Shown one piece after another: positions 9,919 through 20,338 of a DNA stretch of 27,298 nucleotides. How positions within the stretch are numbered: the stretch's first letter is position 1; each line of letters starts with the position of its first letter. The position numbers were made by a program, and so were the translations under genes. The notes beneath the pieces are model-generated. The model saw only the letters and a list, made by a program, of their open reading frames with translations. It was not told where the DNA came from and searched no databases. The DNA is from Botryllus schlosseri. Its lineage: Eukaryota > Chordata > Ascidiacea > Stolidobranchia > Styelidae. The stretch lies in assembly GCA_000444245.1 (NCBI GenBank), contig ATSW01121832.1, forward strand, positions 1 to 27,298, in the 5' to 3' direction.

Positions 9919-10609
9919 ACATTGATAGAATTGGACAATATTTGCAAATTACAATTCAGTTGCATACAGGAAGAAAGAAGCAATATGCATCTTCACGATG
10001 TAGTCACAATTTGATGCAATTTTTGGAATTATACCATGATATTGTGACAGAGCAAATATATCGTCTGGTTGTAAAATTGATGTAAATAATTAAAAATATT
10101 TTAGTGTTGCTTAGTTGGTTGGGTCGAACAAATGATTAAGAAAGACTGCAGGTCCTAGTCCTTGGATACTTGACGAAGTGCATGTAGACTAGACATATGC
10201 TATATTTGACTACTTCCTAAATTTCGTGAATGACCATTGTCTATTAGTAATCAGAATGTGTGTGCTTGTAATCAGTAAGCTGTGTGTAATGAGAAAATTA
10301 GTAAGATGTATCAACACTTCGATTGTTTTATCTACATTTCAATTATACAGGATGGGATATATGTCGTGTTTGAATGATTCATACATATTAGGTTATTAGA
10401 GAGTCCATGTTATAAAACCTGATAAAACATGAAAAAAGGAAGGATATTTAGAAAAACAATCTTTCATACATAGTGCATAATTCGAGCTGTGCCACAATGA
10501 AACAATTTTGCATGCCATCGTTATTCGAATGTTTGCATATGTTTAATGGTTATATGATAGTCATTTAACCGTCACTGCGGCATATAATTTTCGAAGTAAA
10601 TTGGCAATA

Positions 10610-10763
10610 CTGTTGGAGTCGGAGTCGGTATATAGGTTTAAAGACGTCGGAGCCGGAGTCGGAGTCGGTACGCTTACAGACTTAGGAGTCGGAGTCGGTC
10701 CATTGAAAATCTGTGAAGTCGGAGTTGGAGTCGGTGGTAAAATTGACCGACTCCACAGCCCTG
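10610..10763. mobile_element. Short element with GGAGTCGGAGTCGGT arrays
   Basis: GGAGTCGGAGTCGGT or close variants occur four times. The right end, GACTCCACAGCCCTG, is a plausible terminus complementary to a degraded left end CTGTTGGAGTCGG. No target duplication was found. The Val-Gly-Val-Gly frame over it is an artefact of the repeat. Confidence 0.5.
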
Positions 10764-10884
10764 ATGGTAACCCTATTGTAATATCGTACTAGAAAACGGT
10801 TCATTTGAAAATTTTCACCAGATAAACTGTTGGTCATTTTTCCAACTTGACTCTCAGAAGACCAGCTCTAACGGCTCTCAGAAG

Positions 10885-11468
10885 CAGGGTTGTAATGACT
10901 CGAGTCATGACTCGACTCGAGTCAGACTCGAGTCACGATTTTCGAATGACTCGACTCGACTCGAGTCATTTTCTCAAAATACGGAAATGACTCGACTCGA
11001 CTCGAGTCAATCTGTGTATTGACTCGACTTGGACTCGAGTCATTGCGCATGACTCGAAGCAAGTCATTGACTCGAGATTCAGACGGCCAAGACCGACATT
11101 TCATTGTAATTTCGAAGCCAACACACTATTGGGATTTCGTTTGTTGGTACTGGTGCTTGAAAATGCGACCAGAAACTGCTAAAAGTGAGGAAAATTGATA
11201 TATTATAAATGCGAACCATTCAATATCACCAAACAGAGTTAAAAAAGTGGGTTTAGGAAGACTTTAACTGGAAACTGAGCAGTCAACACAATGACTTGGA
11301 CTCGGACTCGAGTCATAATACCATGACTCGGACTCGATCCTCTGTTCGCTGACTTGGACTCGGACTTGACTCGGTGGGAATTGAAAATGACTCGACTTGA
11401 CTCGAGTCAAAAATATAAAAGTGAGATTGACTTGTGACTCGGAGCCTTGTGACTTGGTTACAACCCTG
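10885..11468. mobile_element. hAT-type MITE with GACTCGAGTC arrays
   Basis: The ends CAGGGTTGTAA and TTACAACCCTG are exact inverted repeats, flanked by a perfect 8-bp duplication CTCAGAAG (10877-10884, 11469-11476). GACTCGACTCGAGTC-type repeats fill 10895-11080 and 11285-11460 around a unique core. It is 584 bp and non-coding; the 60-codon minus-strand frame inside comes from the repeats. A truncated relative lies at 12675-12793. Confidence 0.9.
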
Positions 11469-11726
11469 CTCAGAAGACCAGCTCTAGGTTTCGCGTCCTT
11501 TATGGCGTTTTAGTTGTGCCTGTACCACTGACATGCGGTGAGGTTCACGACTGGTGAGTCACTGACCCTAGATGTGGGACGTGCTACAAGTCGGCAGATA
11601 TGGATTGATAATGTAGGATATCGGTTTGGTGCAAATGATTATTGCAGTCGAAAAACATCATAAATGTAGGCCTATTTACAAGAAAAGCTCATCAAAGCTT
11701 ACCAAATTGTTTACATTAGAAGTAGC

Positions 11727-12190
11727 CGGCGAGAACTGTATGTCTGTATGACGTCATAATGATACTGATGTATCCCACCTAGCGGTTTATTTTGTAATAT
11801 TTGTATCGCGTGCTTACCATAGTGAAGTGCTTCGCGAAACTGTCTATTAAACGCCATGTCGTCTATTCGATCGAGAATATCGTCCGGCGAACCAGATGCT
11901 GAAGACAGGCAAGCAATATTTTCGATTGAATTCTGTCTGTTCGTATGATGTCTTCCAAATAACGAATCCTCTCATTTTTATTTGCCTTGCTGTCTGCAAC
12001 AGCTTTATTAATTTGAAACGAGGCTAGCCTTGGCCAGAGCTAGTACCTGTCACCTTTATGTAGCCATCGATATTGAATCTTTTAATTGAATAAGGATGGG
12101 TTCGAATTTATTCAATAGCTATTCATTGGTTGCATGGACGCAGCAATGATATATATAATTCTGAATTTAACCCTTCTATATAGCCTACAG
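11727..12190. repeat. Dispersed repeat, copy 2, with empty site for the 3-kb hAT
   Basis: Positions 11727-12060 match 3043-3370, and 12096-12190 match 6640-6760. The junction reads GAATAAGGATGGGTTCG, so the TAAGGATG that is duplicated around the element at 3636-6634 occurs once here. This is the unoccupied state of the repeat. Confidence 0.6.
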
Positions 12191-12356
12191 TATACAACAC
12201 TGCGCCGAGTTATGACTCGTCTCTCGACCAGACGCGCAAAATCACGTCATCCTTTAACATAAATGGTATTTGCGCCCATATTCGTTTACAAAATAATTCT
12301 TGTTTGTGTATGCCTGTGAATTGAAAGTCATTCTCGTGCATATTGTTACTCTAACA

Positions 12357-12400
12357 CAGAGGTCTCAAACACGCGACCCGATGCTGCCCGCGAGTTCATT
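12357..12400. mobile_element. hAT terminus CAGAGGTCTCAAAC
   Basis: CAGAGGTCTCAAAC followed by ACGCGACCCG and CCCGCGAG is a typical hAT end. The matching right end was not found; see the rejected items for a possible CTCTAACA partner at 13023. Confidence 0.45.
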
Positions 12401-12674
12401 TTGTGCGGCTCGCGTCGGCATTTTGGATTCTGAAGTATTCGACAATATTTAACCGCCACATACCTTTTTTTCGATTTGAGAACTTCATATTCGCTCTAAA
12501 ACCACTCCAAAAACCGGAAACTACTCATTAAACGTCACTATCATATCACTTTGAAAAGTTAGCCTGCAGTGGGAGGTCGGCTATTACGTCACATCACCTG
12601 TTTATGATGGTAAAACTTGACCTACTGATGATTTGGGATTGAAAATTGTGATTTGGACCTTTTGTAGAATTAGC

Positions 12675-12793
12675 CTATTTGAACTCGGACTGAATGGGTG
12701 ATAAAATTAAAATGACTCGAGTTCAGTCGGGTCAAACGTTACGATCAAATAAAGACTTGTGACTCGGAACGCAGTGACTTGCTATACAACCAC
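12675..12793. mobile_element. Truncated copy of the GACTCGAGTC element
   Basis: It aligns with 11340-11468, the right end of the element at 10885-11468: AAAATGACTCGAGTTCAG, GACTTGTGACTCGGA and GTGACTTG..TACAACC occur in order. The left part is missing. From 12794 to 13165 I see no gene. Confidence 0.6.
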
Positions 12794-13173
12794 GGATGCA
12801 ACAAACTATCAGACTGTAATGGGGAATAGAAATATACAAAAAGGTCGTAGCTTGCGTTGCGTAGCGTATTTAGGTAGCTAAGCAGGCCGGTATGGCAACC
12901 ATAGGCATTCTGTTTCCCCCTGTTGTGTAGTTAGTTACATACTGCGTCATCTTGGGTCTCTTCATCCATGTTATTATCGCCAATCAAAGATGGCGAGTAA
13001 GGTAGAGGTATACGCTCCACAGCTCTAACACCAATGGATTCTTCGGCGATTGGACATTTCTATTCCTATGTCCTGTACCAATATTCGAAGGTAAATCTAT
13101 ATATAGCTGTTTCAATTTGACTTTGGTAATGATATGATCAATAGCCTATAGTTATCAGGAGTATGCCGTAAAC

Positions 13174-14137
13174 CAGGGGTCGCCAACTCAAAACTGGTCG
13201 CGGGCCACTTTTCAAATTTTGTACTGGCCGCGGGCCGCACGAATTCGATATCGATGTCAAATAGGCACCCACGTTCTAGAACTCTGCTTCAGTACAACCG
13301 TGAGATACCTAACATAGGCGATGGACATATTGACCACAAAAGAAATAATATTTTATTAAAGCAATCCAAGTACAACAAAACACCATTTTCATCAATTTTG
13401 TTTTATTTTGAACTGCGAGCTGTGTACGACACCCGGAAACGCTTTTCAGCGACTAAGGAATCGATATATTGGGACCAGCGAGATACGTTACTAGCTGAAA
13501 AATCATCTCCACGTAAAGCTTGATCTTGTGGAGAAGCCCGAAGCCAGTCGTTCTCCAGCTTTTTTGAAAACGCCCCCCTTTATGATACTGAAAAATCGTC
13601 ATATCACTCAATGCAACCAGAATGCTAGCAATCCCAACAGATAGTTTGATGGCGTGGAAGGTTATGACTGTTGATTAGAGAATTCTATAAGATGAATTCC
13701 GGACTATACACGGAGCAATAACTATGAATATTAAGTAAATCGCGAGGAGCGCGAAAATATTTTCAGTTGAGCGCATCTCCGCCTCCCCTACAGATGCTTT
13801 CGCGCTCCCCAGTTTGGGAACCACTGCCCTAAGCCATTTCTAAGCATCTCGGTTTAGGCAGTGTTTGGGTCATTGCAAGTCAAGTCAATATGCCCATTCA
13901 AATCAGCAGATTCTCACGCGATGGAATGCTGTTGCCATCACCACAGCCGTTTTAGCTAGTGACGAATAGTGATGTTGCGCACAGGAGAATAGCTTGTTTT
14001 GAACAACAACAACAACATGTGGAAACTGTGGTCAATTTCAGCATTGCAAATTGGATTTCTTAGCTTTCTTCTGAAATCTCAAATCAGGTCGCGGGCCGCC
14101 GAGTATGACTTGGCGGGCCGCGTGTTGGTGACCCCCG
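13174..14137. mobile_element. hAT-type element with GGGCCGC ends
   Basis: The left end CAGGGGTCGCCAAC is matched by the right end GTTGGTGACCCCCG (12 of 14), and the flanks are a perfect 8-bp duplication CCGTAAAC (13166-13173, 14138-14145). Subterminal GCGGGCCGC and GGCCGCGGGCC motifs occur on both sides. At 964 bp it has no recognisable transposase; the 89-codon frame at 13254 is not protein-like. It holds the end of another hAT at about 13807-13826. Confidence 0.88.
13807..13826. mobile_element. Nested hAT terminus (CAGTGGTTCCCAAACTGGGG type)
   Basis: The sequence is the exact complement of CAGTGGTTCCCAAACTGGGG, a form of hAT end common in many animals, with GAGCGCG next to it. The opposite end inside 13174-13807 was not identified. 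Confidence 0.5.
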
Positions 14138-14399
14138 CCGTAAACCCAGATTCGGCTATGCTGCTTCTATGCTCTGATATCAGATCAATCTTTGGTCAAT
14201 TCTAAAATATTCTACCGAGGCCTACAATTCTACATAATATTGTGGCACGTCAATATGTCCGCTGGATGCAAAATTATAACGCGACAGATTTTACGATGCC
14301 ATGATGCATGTATACCATCACACGGTGTCTATACCTAATTCTTTTGACACACTATGCCAAGTACAACAACAAATTTATTCATATATTTAAAAATGTAAT

Positions 14400-16640
14400 G
14401 TTTTCGTGCTAGGCGCGAATTCACAATAGTAAATCACATTTTCACGATCTGTATGAAATGCCAGTCTACAAGGTCCTGTTAAACAGCGCCTATTCGCAAA
14501 TACATTGAGTACCGCTATTATTGGTGCTGCGGCCCGCGGCGCCATCACAATCCAGGAAATTGACCCGCGAGCACATTTGAGTTTGAGAACTCTGCAAGGC
14601 TTTGCCAACATTTTAATCGGGAATGCAGCAATGCAGGTTAAACGCCGTTATAATGAGCAAAAAATTGTCACGGTGTCAAACCTGGAAACCCAATGTGCTG
14701 TGCGCAAGTTACGAATTATTGATTGGATGCGCGCTTTCTCGTTTGCACTCACCTAGACTAATTCTTGTGTCTGCTACTCGTCACTTGTCAGTGCTTGATT
14801 CGTTATTAATACGGCGCATTCTGCAGTGCACGGCGTTGAATTACGTTGTCAGATATTGATGCAACACGAGGTTCTCGGTGGCTCAAATTCTGAATTTATT
14901 CGATTAAAAGACTGAACCTTCTACATTCCAATAAACTTGATTACTGGGTGGACTCTATCGAGCGAAACAATATCGAATTTCAAATCGTTGGGCATTTGGT
15001 AGAAATGGATATCCAATATCCATTGAAAGGGTCGCGGCATGCGTCCGTATTGCTCTTGCTGCACTGACCCCATTTCAAGATCAAATCCGACTGGCTAGTC
15101 GGGGCCTACAGCGGGCCTTGTGCAATGTGCATTGTGCATCCGACAACATCGGCTCTGCTGCAGACCTCGCCTAGTTTACCTGCTATTTCTACCTATGTGA
15201 TTGTTATGTCATAGGCCTACTGGTGACTGACAACGTTAGATTGAAGTTCAAATTGGCCGCGAACGGCGTTATAATTGATTGGCGCTAATATTAAATCATG
15301 AGAAGTTGTGGGGCAAGGCTCGAGTTATCAGTGATGAGAATGATCCAAATCACCTGAAATCGGTGCCATCGCAGAATAGATTCCACAACATACTTTGTTA
15401 ATTTGATTTGTGAAATAGTTCGTCGTAAACGAGATTGCGTCAATTGTTCGCCCGCGTCTTCGTGAATAGTTTTTATTCATGAGAGATCAGGAACTTGCGA
15501 AGTGATGGTACTGCCTGACTAGCTGACAAACTTCTACGCGTAAGTTCGTCAACATGAGGCATCTTGTTTGATCCATGTATTATCGGCATCTAATCGTTGC
15601 GGGTTTGCGGCATGTAAACATGCAATTTTTTTATCAGCGCAACCTTGACTGCCGATTATACAGTTCGATAAAATTGGTAACTGGTATGTATTTGGCGCAA
15701 CCTACTGATGCTTATTTCTGCAAACTAACGATCCTTATTAGATGTACTGTACATATACAAATGTGACCTCGTTAGAAACGTAGATTTCTTCGCGCACGCT
15801 TAAGAACACAATCTCCTATCGAGATTTGACGGCCAAATATACTTTCACCTTTTACAAATTAAAGTATATTTGCATCGATAAGTGCCGCAAGCCGCGTTTA
15901 AAATATTTTGTGAAGCATTTTTGTGATAAGTACTTATTTAATCGGAGCACGAAAGTTAACAGTGTATTATTGTGTATGTGTTGTGTATATGGTAATGTGT
16001 ATGCCTGCTAATTGGAGCTTTTTTCTTGCCCGTAATATTATGTTAGCCACGCTCAAACGTAACAATGGGTGTCATGCTCAAGTGATTTTCTGTGCTCGAT
16101 ACTTGTCTGTTTATTTCCTTCGGCCTCATGTTCTTAGCAAGATGTGTGTAGTGCAGTAATTTGTCAGGTGTGAATTGGTTGAATTGAGACCTTTATTTAG
16201 TCGGTAAATGATTGAATATTCGTATGTTCCTGCATTATATTATAGTGTAGCGATATTTGGTGTACCACTTGAACTTGGTGCTTTCTATGTACGGCTTTGG
16301 CCATCTACAATAAACGGTTGCCCTGGATGGATGCATAGTGCCAAGTGATTGATGCGTATACCACCACACTATCGCCGATACTCCACAATTACTACAATAA
16401 TGCTTTGCGAAGGTAAATCAGGAAATGCAGCAATGCAGTCAAAGTCGCTGTTTCTAATCAGCAACCAATTGCCGCGATGCGAACTACTAAGTGAAACAAC
16501 AGGGATCTGAAATCCCCGTGAAAAAATCATTGTGTTGGCCGTAAAGTATAACTAGGTTAATTACTGATTGGCCGTTCGCGTCTGTAATCATAATTCTTGT
16601 CTCCTCGACTCTTTCGTATTCCAGAAGACAAGATTGGAGA
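14400..16640. repeat. Dispersed repeat block, several diverged segments
   Basis: Positions 14600-15045 are co-linear with 5460-5920. Positions 15410-15580 resemble 4540-4680 (GAGATCAGG, TCGTCAA, CGCGTCTTCG). Positions 15995-16060 resemble 5400-5440 (GTATGCCTGC-AATTGGA). Positions 16390-16500 match 6045-6150. Taken together this is a second, more decayed version of the internal sequence of the element at 3636-6634. The frames of 60-83 codons here do not recur between copies and I reject them as genes. Confidence 0.5.
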
Positions 16641-16942
16641 AATCTTTGTGCATTTTTGTCTTGCCTATGCATTTTCTCCTGCTGGAAGGTAAGGACGTTG
16701 AAAAATAATATGTTTACCGTGTTTACTAAAGTTATTATATTTTACTTGCAGCGCAAGAACTCTGCTGTGTCTGCGTATAAGTTTCAGGTGAGATATAATT
16801 GTATAAGACAATCGTCAAAACCTTCAATGATTATGATATGTTCCGTCGATGTTCATGAACAACTAAATTTGAACATTTTTCACCCAATATCACCAATATT
16901 TACTGTTCAAAAATACAGCGCGAAAGGAGAGATAACGCACAG
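16625..16942 (+). CDS. Candidate mini-exons (16625-16688, 16752-16787, 16919-16942)
   Basis: Three short stretches are bounded by splice-like sites. The first lies between TATTCCAG and GAAG|GTAAGG, the second between TTTACTTGCAG and TTTCAG|GTGAGA, and the third between AAATACAG and CACAG|GTGAGG. Joining the first two is open in two frames: one gives IGEIFVHFCLAYAFSPAG then ARTLLCLRISF, the other RKNSAVSAYKFQ in phase 0. The phase-0 reading fits the second gene downstream, whose exons are also tiny and symmetrical, and would make the third exon RERRDNAQ. The first exon abuts an old repeat and the third has a poor polypyrimidine tract. These could be 5' exons of that gene or chance. Confidence 0.28.
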
Positions 16943-16970
16943 GTGAGGCACGGACGAGTCGTGCCTCACC
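16942..16970. repeat. Perfect 11-bp hairpin at a splice-donor-like site
   Basis: GGTGAGGCACG (16942-16952) and CGTGCCTCACC (16960-16970) are exact complements around the loop GACGAGT. The left arm contains the donor-like GTGAGG. GTGAGGCAC recurs alone at 17164. From 16971 to 17356 I see no gene. Confidence 0.7.
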
Positions 16971-17364
16971 AGCGACCATGCAATTCAGCATGAACAACTC
17001 AGAAATAATAATACCTGGTATCAATCAAATGCCATTGACGTATTGATTCCGAAAATCCGAATATTAACAATGTCAGAGCAACAGAACTCCATCAAATTCG
17101 CCAAGGAATTTGAAATTCTACTTCATTACGCACAATGGCAGCCCAGAGAAACAATAGCCATGTGAGGCACAATCGAATCTGCTTCACTCACTATTCGCTA
17201 ACAATGGGACAATCGCAGCACGTTGAAACGCATTATCGATTTCGGAAACCGACAGTGTTGTACGAATTGTGGAGTTGAGACAGCCAATTCGTAATGCGGA
17301 GCAAATACATTCCCTTGCTCATGTACATTGTACAGTACATGTAATGTATTTTCCCTTCATACAC

Positions 17365-18341
17365 CAGTGTTGGGATCAAGTCACGAGTCATTTCGAGTCA
17401 TTGCATATTTTGACTCGAGTCAAGTCAAGTCAATCGATTTTCAAAGGTGACTCGAGTCAAGTCAAGTCACTTGATTTTTGGAGGTGACTCGAGTCAAGTC
17501 AAGTCAAGTCACGAGTCAATTCAAAATTCAAGTCAAGTTGCCTTTTCGAAGTATGAAGCATGGTTACGTCATTACATTTCGCCAGCTATCTGAATTGCAG
17601 ATTGATTAGTCATTGATTCGGAACCGACGAACGAATATCGAGTTAAATATACATGCAATAAGGGGCTGTATCGCTTACATATACGTAGAACTGTTAAACT
17701 GCGTAAGTAATTGCATAGCCTCAGTTTATAGTTACCAGCCAAAATAAAGAATAAAGAAACGAATTGATAAGATGCAATACATTACCAATTTATACATTGA
17801 CATGATAAATTCGAGTCTGCGCCAATGGTTGAGGAGTATATAAACTATATTCGATTTCAATTTCAAAATAAAACAAAAGGTTCGGTTAAGGTAAGAACAG
17901 AAAGAACAGAAATAGATCTTTTGGTATTAAACTACTTTACTACTAGAGAACAGCAAGAGATATTTTGGTATTAAACTACTTTACTACTAGTTTACGACAA
18001 CGTAAGCTGTAAGCTTCGATCGCTTCGTTTGTGGTCAATATATTTGTGAGAGAATAATGTAGGCTCAGTAAAACGCACGATCATTGAATGACCGGTCGCT
18101 CTCACGGGTTACGCCAGCGTTTGACGAACAATCCGAACATGCAAGATACAGTGATTTATATCGACACCGATTACTTGATGACTTGAAATTGACTCGTGAA
18201 TTTTGCTCCAAGTCACGAGTCAATCCACATTTCTGATACGCCGAGTCAAGTCAAGTGAAGTCATTTTAGCAAAGTGACTCGAGTCAAGTCAAGTCCTACA
18301 AAAAAGGTGACTAAAGTCTGGCTCGAGTCATCCCAACACTG
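17365..18341. mobile_element. hAT-type MITE with GTCAAGTCAAGTC arrays
   Basis: The ends CAGTGTTGGGAT and ATCCCAACACTG are inverted repeats, flanked by a perfect 8-bp duplication TCATACAC (17357-17364, 18342-18349). Arrays of GACTCGAGTCAAGTCAAGTC fill 17380-17530 and 18180-18330 around a unique core. It is 977 bp with no transposase. The subterminal motif overlaps that of the element at 10885-11468, but the termini differ, so it is a separate family. Confidence 0.92.
17903..17990. repeat. Tandem duplication, 2 x 44 bp
   Basis: AGAACAG..GGTATTAAACTACTTTACTACTAG occurs at 17903-17946 and again at 17947-17990 with a few changes. It lies in the core of the transposon at 17365-18341. Confidence 0.8.
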
Positions 18342-18372
18342 TCATACACCTACCTGAAATTATGGTATGAAC

Positions 18373-19234
18373 TAGGGATGGTGTGAACGCGAGGTTCACG
18401 TTCGCGTTCTGTGTGTGAACCTCGGAAATTTAGAGGTTCGCGTTCACAACAGAACCTTGGTAGGTTCTGCACTGTGAACCTTTTTCATACATTACAATTT
18501 TCACTTCATTATAACTTCTTTCTTTGGTTCAAATTTATTGCATTTCAATTGTGGGCCACTCTATGCATGGCGCTGGCAGCATTATAAATCAACACTAAAC
18601 GAGCATGCACCTTGACAATCTCAAAAGTTGTACTTACTTTGTCACAAAAGTTTGCTCGTAATATCCAGCTTTTCATTTGTAAATATTTAGTGACTCTCTT
18701 TGTGAGTTTGACCCGCAATCACCCAACATCACAAGCGAAATACGTAGTCAGCGAATGATTCTTGTTCAATGTTCAACCAATCAATGAGATTGATATCGTT
18801 TTTTGATGCAAAAACTCTAGCAGGCGTTACAGGGTCAATCTTTACTGCATCATTATAACCTAATCCGTGCGATTGAGGTGTTGGCTAATGCTATATAACT
18901 CGTTAATGGGGTCGAAATTGTTGGCAAAGCGACGAAAGATATTGATTTATTATGTCCTTTGATGAGTATTATGTCCTTTGATTGGTCAGTTGATACATTT
19001 AGCGACGTTCAAGACGCCAATATGTATTTCGGCATCGTGGCATTATGTGGCCCGAGTCGTCGCTAGGTACCGCGTACATTAATATAGGCTATCACTTCAT
19101 TGAAAGATAGGGTTTGAATTAGCAATATGACGTAACGTGACGTCATGAGGTTCACGTTCGTGTTCACACAGAACCTTTCAAAAAGGTTCGCGTTCACACG
19201 AACCTGAACCTTTCAGAGGTTCACACCATCCCTA
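18373..19234. mobile_element. hAT-type element, TAGGGATGGTGTGAAC family, copy A
   Basis: The ends TAGGGATGGTGTGAAC and GGTTCACACCATCCCTA are inverted repeats, flanked by a perfect 8-bp duplication GTATGAAC (18365-18372, 19235-19242). Both shoulders consist of AGGTTCGCGTTCACA / GAACGCGAACCT blocks that fold back on themselves. It is 862 bp with no transposase. Copy B at 25076-26674 is the same family in the opposite orientation; A lacks two internal segments of B. It sits only 23 bp from the TSD of the preceding hAT. Confidence 0.93.
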
Positions 19235-19340
19235 GTATGAACGCCTAATATCTAATTACATATACTGCGTTGTTGTTGTTTGTGACATATATGATGTTTT
19301 TCGTGTGCAATGGTCGTTTACACAGGCCGATATCCTACAT

Positions 19341-19375
19341 CAGGGGCTCTCAACCCGCGGCCCGCAGATGTTTAT
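19341..19375. mobile_element. Orphan hAT terminus CAGGGGCTCTCAACCCGCGG
   Basis: CAGGGGCTCTCAACCCGCGG, followed by CCCGCAG, is a common hAT end form. No matching right end or repeat of the preceding CCTACAT was found. From 19376 to 20067 I see no convincing gene. Confidence 0.4.
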
Positions 19376-20257
19376 CTTACAGTTTAACATGGTTATGGTA
19401 TGGTTGATTTGGAAAGTTTAAATATACATTTTATTTGACCACGTAGAAAACAATGAAGACTGTTCTACCCCATAAAGGTGATTTTTTTATCATACCTGTG
19501 TCACTGCACTTTATATGCTGTGGGTTGACCACGAGTTCACAAAAATGTCATTTTCATTAACTTGCAATGCATTGTGCAACATGTTTCGGATGCTGTGATA
19601 CAACTGATTAAGGTTCAAGGCTTAAACATTGGTAGACATTAAAAGCATTAAAACAATAGAACGACGGGACCGTCAAGTTCACTATATGCCAGTCCTTTCA
19701 AACTCCTGGTGGACACCATTGCTTCAGTCCAATTTATTGTTAATAATTTCCGTTTCAAAACACCACAAGATTGTGATGCAATGAAAAGATGTGGATGTGT
19801 AGAAACGATTCGGACAGTCACCCACCTGGGCCTTGCCGATGTAAAGAAGATGCATGCACGCACAATACACATTGCACACTAACTGAAAATTAGTAAAGAT
19901 AACATAAAGGACACGTAATAAAAATGAGGGTAGCATGTGACGAAAGGCGAGGTCGATATATCATATCGTGGTCCGGTCATCTCGAGCTCTGACTAGTATG
20001 GTATTTGGTGACTTTTGATTGTTCTTATCAAAACTGACACCCATCTATCTCAGTAGAGTTGGACATTGAGCTATAATAAATGAAGGAATGAGGGATAAGG
20101 GGTACTGATTGCTCCGTTTTCTGTGTCAGAAGGCGCTGCTTGAAATAAATTTGGCAAACACTGACTGACCTCTAGAAACATTCAGCATTTTTCACATGCT
20201 GTAAAAACAATCCATGACCCTCAACATATATTCCTATGTGAATAATAATTATTCCAG

Positions 20258-20338
20258 ACTCAACCCGAGTCACAAGAACGAGGTTGGGATCAGAAGATAT
20301 CCGGATTGTCGTCAAACATGGATGGAAATGCACTTGAT
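20258..20338 (+). CDS. Exon, 81 nt, second gene
   Basis: It follows TTATTCCAG and ends GAT|GTAATG. It encodes 27 residues beginning TQPESQERGWDQKISG and ending NALD, in phase 0. A decayed duplicate lies at 20787-20873. Confidence 0.65.

Noticed and set aside
9867-10085. 72-codon plus-strand frame
   Set aside because: It starts inside a hAT terminus and shows no family features.
10601-10792. Val-Gly-Val-Gly-rich frame
   Set aside because: The composition is produced by the GGAGTC repeat itself.
10922-11104. Ser/Arg/Val-rich minus-strand frame
   Set aside because: It is the translation of GACTCGAGTC arrays in a MITE.
12357-13022. Possible whole element between the CTCTAACA copies at 12349-12356 and 13023-13030
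   Set aside because: The 8-bp flanks agree, but the right end (GCTCCACAG) does not complement the left end CAGAGGTCTC, so the match may be chance.
14387-14859. Three overlapping frames of 74-83 codons
   Set aside because: They lie in a dispersed repeat; the related copies at 5460-5700 do not keep these frames.
16656-16946. 96-codon plus-strand frame
   Set aside because: It crosses two strong splice donors and an acceptor; short spliced exons explain the region better, and even those are uncertain.
19648-19936. Two overlapping minus-strand frames, one with LLYIGKAQ reminiscent of a GIY-YIG endonuclease
   Set aside because: Only one short motif fits and the Arg/Glu context is missing; too weak to name.
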